A stretch of 35,754 nucleotides of DNA from an uncultured Actinomycetes bacterium (GTDB lineage: Bacteria > Actinomycetota > Actinomycetes > S36-B12 > UBA5976), in contig CAIVPQ010000052.1 of the NCBI GenBank assembly GCA_903907835.1, forward strand, positions 1 through 35,754, given 5' to 3'. The stretch's first letter is position 1. The number at the start of each line of letters is the position of its first letter. The notes beneath the pieces were generated by a model that was not told where the DNA came from, did no database searches, and saw nothing but the letters and a program-made list of their open reading frames with translations. The position numbers and the translations under genes were made by a program. This document shows positions 31,973 to 35,754 of the stretch, in pieces.

Positions 31973-33165
31973 TGTTGACCACCAGTAACGGCTTTCGATA
32001 ATCCAAGAGCATTCGCGGCAAGATCTTGGAAAGCGGTATAACTTGCAATTGCTTCAATAGGTTCGCTGGTAAACATCTCAACTGCTTTGCTAAATGACTC
32101 GGCAACAGAAACGTCAATACCAGCCACGCTGAGACGATAAGCAACGTCTAACCGCCGGTCGCCTGTACAAATTACTTGCGTGGACTCTAGTGAACGATAA
32201 TCCACATCCCAGAGCCACGAGGTATCAAGGCTGTCGATTCCTTTTGCATTCACCGACAGGATAATCTGCCTTGCACTTAACTGACCTAGTGATTCTCGCC
32301 AACTCTCTGGATTCTTGGCCAGCCGAGTCGGTATGTATCGACCTGCAACATGAAAATCACTGACTCGATCTGGAGCGTTCAAGGTCAATTCCTCTTGCAA
32401 ATCCACCGGAACAACCGCACCCATAAGCCTTGCCGCTTCAATAGCCAGAACGGAATTTCTACCTGGGCCTCGCAGCCTTTGATCTGCCCGGACTTGAGGC
32501 AGTTCATTACCAAGCCCACATTCACACCTGTAGTCTCCTGCGGACCAATCCAGTAAGGCTGAACAGGCAGGACAGGTAGCAGCATCAGGATGTTTGCGAC
32601 CACCAAAAGTAACACGTAGAACATGCCCAGCATTTGCTACTGCGAATTCCAAAAAGGGGTCGTCTCTATCTATCACCAAAGTGACATCGTCCTTAGTGAA
32701 TGTCTGATGCCACAGGTTAGCTACCTTGCGCACCTCACCTGTTCGATGTAACTGATCTCGAGATAAATTGAGTAGAACTATGACTTTAGGTTTTAGCGCC
32801 TGATACATAAAAGGTAGATAAAGTTCGTCACATTCGAGTACTACGTAGCGATTTTGTGGTTTAGTGGCCAGCGCGGTAGCAATGCCAGAATGCATGTTCG
32901 CACCAAAGGTACTCGTGCTAACCAGTTCATCGGTACCAAGTGCAAGAATCTTTGTTAGATGAGATGTAGTTGTTGTCTTACCATTGGTCCCACTGACTAG
33001 AACTATGTCTCGCCCAACTGCAAGCTTTTCTAAGGCTGATGGGTATACCTTGAGTAGAACCCGGCCATGAATGGTCTCTCCCCTGCCACGACCAAAAGTC
33101 CTAGACACCAAGCCTGCGAAATAGCCAGCTCGACTAGCAAGGCCCAGTCGCAGATTGCCAATCAT
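31969..33165 (-). CDS. murT: Lipid II isoglutaminyl synthase, Mur-ligase-like subunit MurT
   Basis: MurT is the ATP-using partner of GatD in amidating lipid II. The 398-residue protein has the Mur-ligase P-loop VSGTNGKTTTTSHL, the central-domain VVLECDELYLP, a four-cysteine zinc ribbon inserted as CPACSALLDW...YRCECG, NSVLAIEAARLMGA, and the C-terminal DUF1727 domain, whose FHVAGRYIPTRLAKNPESW segment is typical. The ATG at 33165 lies 14 bases past ctaF; I see no ribosome site or -10 box there. In the actinobacteria I know, murT-gatD is not usually placed behind oxidase genes, so this operon arrangement is worth noting. Function is firm from the motif set and the GatD partner. Confidence 0.93.
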   Translation of the reverse strand: MIGNLRLGLASRAGYFAGLVSRTFGRGRGETIHGRVLLKVYPSALEKLAVGRDIVLVSGTNGKTTTTSHLTKILALGTDELVSTSTFGANMHSGIATALATKPQNRYVVLECDELYLPFMYQALKPKVIVLLNLSRDQLHRTGEVRKVANLWHQTFTKDDVTLVIDRDDPFLEFAVANAGHVLRVTFGGRKHPDAATCPACSALLDWSAGDYRCECGLGNELPQVRADQRLRGPGRNSVLAIEAARLMGAVVPVDLQEELTLNAPDRVSDFHVAGRYIPTRLAKNPESWRESLGQLSARQIILSVNAKGIDSLDTSWLWDVDYRSLESTQVICTGDRRLDVAYRLSVAGIDVSVAESFSKAVEMFTSEPIEAIASYTAFQDLAANALGLSKAVTGGQQ

Positions 33166-33179
33166 TTATGATTTTGAAC

Positions 33180-33575
33180 TTAATCTGCGAATTCGCCACG
33201 GAAATACTCAAAAAGCAATCCGAATGTAGCGAACAGAATAAACATGATTCCTAACGCGGCTAGCCAACTTGCAAACACAAAACCTAAGACAAATACGAAA
33301 GTAGATAACCCAATCATGAATGGCCACCATGAGTGTGGAGAAAAGAACCCATAATTCGTATCAGCATCACTGATCAACGCGGTTGAGTTATCTTCAGGCA
33401 AATCACCCACACGTTTGGAGGTGAACAACACATAGAATCCCACAAGGAAAGCTAAGCCACCTGTTAGAGCAAGTGCTGTGGTGCCAACAACCTCACCGGT
33501 CATAAACCAGTAAATTGCCGTAATAAGGAGGAAAAACACGCTACCGAAAGCAAATAAAAGACCGCCAACCTTCAT
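33180..33575 (-). CDS. ctaF: Cytochrome c oxidase subunit IV (actinobacterial CtaF)
   Basis: CtaF is the small accessory subunit of the actinobacterial aa3 oxidase. The 131-residue protein has four hydrophobic segments in two pairs, the second pair being about residues 76-117, with the conserved NYGFFSPHSWWPFMIGLS block between them, typical of this family. ATG at 33575 has AAAGGA eight bases upstream, at the very end of ctaD, two bases before it. Position between ctaD and murT on the same strand shows a shared transcript. Confidence 0.92.
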   Translation of the reverse strand: MKVGGLLFAFGSVFFLLITAIYWFMTGEVVGTTALALTGGLAFLVGFYVLFTSKRVGDLPEDNSTALISDADTNYGFFSPHSWWPFMIGLSTFVFVLGFVFASWLAALGIMFILFATFGLLFEYFRGEFAD

Positions 33576-33577
33576 AG

Positions 33578-35299
33578 TTATAGTCCTTTCAAATCAGGGC
33601 CACCGACGAGGTCATCGAAAATATTCTGTCGTTTTGGCAAGTCGATACCTTCGGCCTCAGGATGATGTAAGTCAAATGCGGGGCGTTCACTACGAATCCG
33701 AGGAATTGAAGTGAAGTTGTGTCGCGGTGGAGGACATGAAGTTGCCCACTCAAGCGATGCACCCCAACCCCATGGATCATCACAATTGACCATTGGCGCA
33801 TTCTTGTGGGTCTTATAAATGTTCCAGAAGAATACAAAAGTGGAAGCACCAAGGACAATTGAGCCGATTGTGGATAATTCATTTAATCCAGTGAAACCAT
33901 CGCTGGCCAAGTAATCTGCGTAACGACGTGGCATACCTTCAATTCCCAGCCAGTGCTGAACTAGGAACGTGATATGGAAGCCAAAAAATACCAGCCAGAA
34001 ATGTAATTTACCAAGGCGCTCATCGAGCATCTTGCCCGTGAATTTTGGCCACCAGAAGTAAAAACCTGCGAACATGGCAAACACTACGGTGCCAAAAATT
34101 ACGTAGTGGAAATGTGCCACCACGAAATAAGAGTCGCTCACGTGAAAATCAAGTGGCGGTGCTGCCAAGATGATTCCCGTTAACCCACCGAAAAGGAAAG
34201 TTGCTAGGAATCCAATTGTCCACAACATAGGTGATTCAAATGAGACCGAACCTCTCCACATAGTGCCAATCCAGTTGAAGAACTTAACGCCAGTAGGTAC
34301 CGCGATGAGCATGGTCATAAACGAGAAGAAGGGTAAGTTCACCGCACCTGTGACATACATGTGATGAGCCCAAACCGATACTGAAAGGCCCGCAATCGCA
34401 ATGGTTGCAAAGACAATACCCTTGTAGCCAAAAATTGGCTTACGGCTAAATACTGGCAAAATTTCAGTAGCGATACCGAAGAATGGCAGTGCCAAAATGT
34501 AGACCTCGGGATGGCCAAAGAACCAGAACAGGTGCTGCCAGAGCAATGCGCCACCATTAGCGGAATCAAAGACCTGCGAACCAAACTTTCTATCTACTTC
34601 GAGCATTAGCATTGCTGCCGCTAACACCGGAAACGCCATAAGTACAAGAACACTGGTGAGAAGGACATTCCAAGTGAATACGGGCATACGGAACATAGTC
34701 ATTCCAGGCGCGCGCATCGTGAAAATTGTGGTGATGAAGTTAACTGCACCCAAGATGCTGGCCATACCACTCATGGTCAGACCCATTATCCAAAGATCAG
34801 AGCCGATGTTTGGTGAGTTCACCACATTGGACAAAGGCGAATAGGCGAACCATCCAAAAGCTGCGGCCCCACCAGGAGTGATGAAACCTAACATGACAAT
34901 GATTCCACCGAACAGGTACAACCAATAACTAATCATGTTTAGCCGTGGGAATGCCACATCTGGGGAGCCAATTTGCAAAGGCATAATCGCATTCGCAAAT
35001 CCGGCAAAAAGTGCTGTCGCAAAGAGGAACAACATCAAGGTGCCATGCATCGTAAAGAGCTGGTTGTACTGCTCATTGCTAATGAATTGCATTCCAGGGC
35101 GACCTAGTTCAGCACGCATAATCAGCGCCATCGCACCCGCGATGATGAAAAAGCTGAAAGAAGTAACCATGTATAGGTTGCCGATGACCTTATGGTCAGT
35201 AGATGTCATCCACTTGATAACTTGTCGACCTTTGGAAAGTTTTGGTTTTCCCGCGAATGCGAACTGCTCTTGCGCAATCGGCTTATCAATAATCGCCAT
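33578..35299 (-). CDS. ctaD: Cytochrome c oxidase subunit I
   Basis: CtaD is the catalytic subunit of the aa3 oxidase, reducing oxygen at the heme a3-CuB centre and pumping protons. The 573-residue protein has twelve membrane helices, the heme a ligand in [17 protein letters not shown] with H263 and the cross-linked Y267, the CuB pair in WAHHMYVTG, the K-channel lysine in [14 protein letters not shown], and HFHYV with heme ligands H396 and H398. ATG at 35299 lies two bases after the ctaC stop, with GGAG overlapping that stop as ribosome site. It is of the usual family length. Confidence 0.96.
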   Translation of the reverse strand: MAIIDKPIAQEQFAFAGKPKLSKGRQVIKWMTSTDHKVIGNLYMVTSFSFFIIAGAMALIMRAELGRPGMQFISNEQYNQLFTMHGTLMLFLFATALFAGFANAIMPLQIGSPDVAFPRLNMISYWLYLFGGIIVMLGFITPGGAAAFGWFAYSPLSNVVNSPNIGSDLWIMGLTMSGMASILGAVNFITTIFTMRAPGMTMFRMPVFTWNVLLTSVLVLMAFPVLAAAMLMLEVDRKFGSQVFDSANGGALLWQHLFWFFGHPEVYILALPFFGIATEILPVFSRKPIFGYKGIVFATIAIAGLSVSVWAHHMYVTGAVNLPFFSFMTMLIAVPTGVKFFNWIGTMWRGSVSFESPMLWTIGFLATFLFGGLTGIILAAPPLDFHVSDSYFVVAHFHYVIFGTVVFAMFAGFYFWWPKFTGKMLDERLGKLHFWLVFFGFHITFLVQHWLGIEGMPRRYADYLASDGFTGLNELSTIGSIVLGASTFVFFWNIYKTHKNAPMVNCDDPWGWGASLEWATSCPPPRHNFTSIPRIRSERPAFDLHHPEAEGIDLPKRQNIFDDLVGGPDLKGL

Positions 35300-35301
35300 A
35301 A

Positions 35302-35754
35302 CTACTCTCCTGTTACTTTCGCGCGACCGTTATCAAGTGAACCTTGCTGACCCTTGGCTTTAAGTTCAGCAATATGCAGGTCGTAGTCAGCGCGCGAGAC
35401 AACCTTCACATTGAAAAGCATTCGTGAGTGATCAACACCGCATAACTCAGCGCATTTCCCGACGAAAGTACCCAACTTGTTTGGCGTGACCTCAAATGCA
35501 TTATGGCGGCCAGGAACAATATCCATCTTCATGAGGAAAGCGGGTACCCAAAATGAATGAATCACATCAGGAGAAGTCAGTACAAATTTAACTTTTTCGT
35601 CGACTGGCAACCAAAGTGTGGGTCGCTCGCCTGGAGTTCCAACATCGTAGGCGTTCTCTTCCTCATAATTGAAGGCCCATGACCAACGCCAGCCAACAAC
35701 ATTTACGCTATGCGTTTGCTCATTGGAAATCTTTGTCAAGATTGTTTGATCTCG
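35302..35754 (-). CDS. ctaC: Cytochrome c oxidase subunit II, C-terminal part (runs off the window)
   Basis: Subunit II receives electrons at the two-copper CuA centre on the outer face. Only the C-terminal 150 residues are present; the frame is open to the window edge, so the signal peptide and the two membrane helices lie outside. The CuA ligands are visible: His in [13 protein letters not shown], and [12 protein letters not shown] with both Cys, the Glu carbonyl ligand, His and Met. [12 protein letters not shown] holds the aromatic patch for electron entry. It is followed directly by ctaD. Confidence 0.94.
   Translation of the reverse strand, partial: RDQTILTKISNEQTHSVNVVGWRWSWAFNYEEENAYDVGTPGERPTLWLPVDEKVKFVLTSPDVIHSFWVPAFLMKMDIVPGRHNAFEVTPNKLGTFVGKCAELCGVDHSRMLFNVKVVSRADYDLHIAELKAKGQQGSLDNGRAKVTGE

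Noticed and set aside
1-35754. CRISPR array, tRNA or rRNA gene, insertion sequence, phage or integrase gene, riboswitch
   Set aside because: No regularly spaced repeats, no cloverleaf or rRNA-like sequence, no transposase or integrase motifs, and intergenic gaps are too short for a recognisable riboswitch.

Overview
The window is a gene-dense stretch of an actinobacterial chromosome. There are 34 genes in 35.7 kb and no gap longer than about 150 bases. Several things point to Actinomycetota: the qcrCAB operon with a diheme QcrC, the four-subunit oxidase with CtaF, class II DAHP synthase, a PASTA-domain kinase, a PimB-type mannosyltransferase, split lycopene cyclase genes crtYc/crtYd, and many leaderless promoters. 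By eye the GC content is mid-40s percent, and genes are packed tail to tail. That would fit a streamlined planktonic (acI/Nanopelagicales-like) lineage; this placement is inference, since no marker gene is present.

Region 1 (1-2316) is a divergent pair: an aldehyde dehydrogenase cut by the window edge and a GabT-type aminotransferase, probably for 4-aminobutyrate or a related omega-amino acid. Region 2 (2384-13564) is a complete carotenoid block. A tight four-gene unit (crtA-like, cruF-like, cruG-like glycosyltransferase, crtD-like) is followed by a CDP-alcohol phosphatidyltransferase on the other strand, then crtE-crtI, an MptA/MptB-type mannosyltransferase, a barstar-like gene, crtB, and crtYc/crtYd. 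Read as a pathway, it goes GGPP, phytoene, lycopene, monocyclic gamma-carotene, then hydration, 3',4'-desaturation, C-2' oxidation and glycosylation of the open end. The expected product is a phleixanthophyll- or myxol-like glycoside.

Region 3 (13651-23522) holds a PASTA Ser/Thr kinase, aroG (class II), pyrophosphate-dependent phosphofructokinase, a PlsC-type acyltransferase, a FadD15-like acyl-CoA ligase, a GT87 mannosyltransferase, PimB and a small four-cysteine protein. Most of these serve envelope lipid and glycolipid synthesis. Region 4 (23668-35754) holds an exonuclease/GIY-YIG fusion, trpD, a degenerate receiver protein, ctaE-qcrC-qcrA-qcrB on the plus strand and ctaC-ctaD-ctaF-murT-gatD on the minus strand. 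The two respiratory units converge on a clear terminator at about 31195-31225.

From memory, much of the order from the prenyltransferase and mannosyltransferase through the kinase, aroG, acyltransferase, fadD15, pimB, Rv2191-like, trpD, ctaE-qcrCAB and ctaC follows Mycobacterium tuberculosis Rv2173-Rv2200. The carotenoid genes and murT-gatD are the departures. At least nine transcription units begin with a TANNNT-like -10 box 6 or 7 bases before the start codon, which indicates leaderless mRNAs. Genes inside operons instead carry Shine-Dalgarno sequences or overlap as ATGA.
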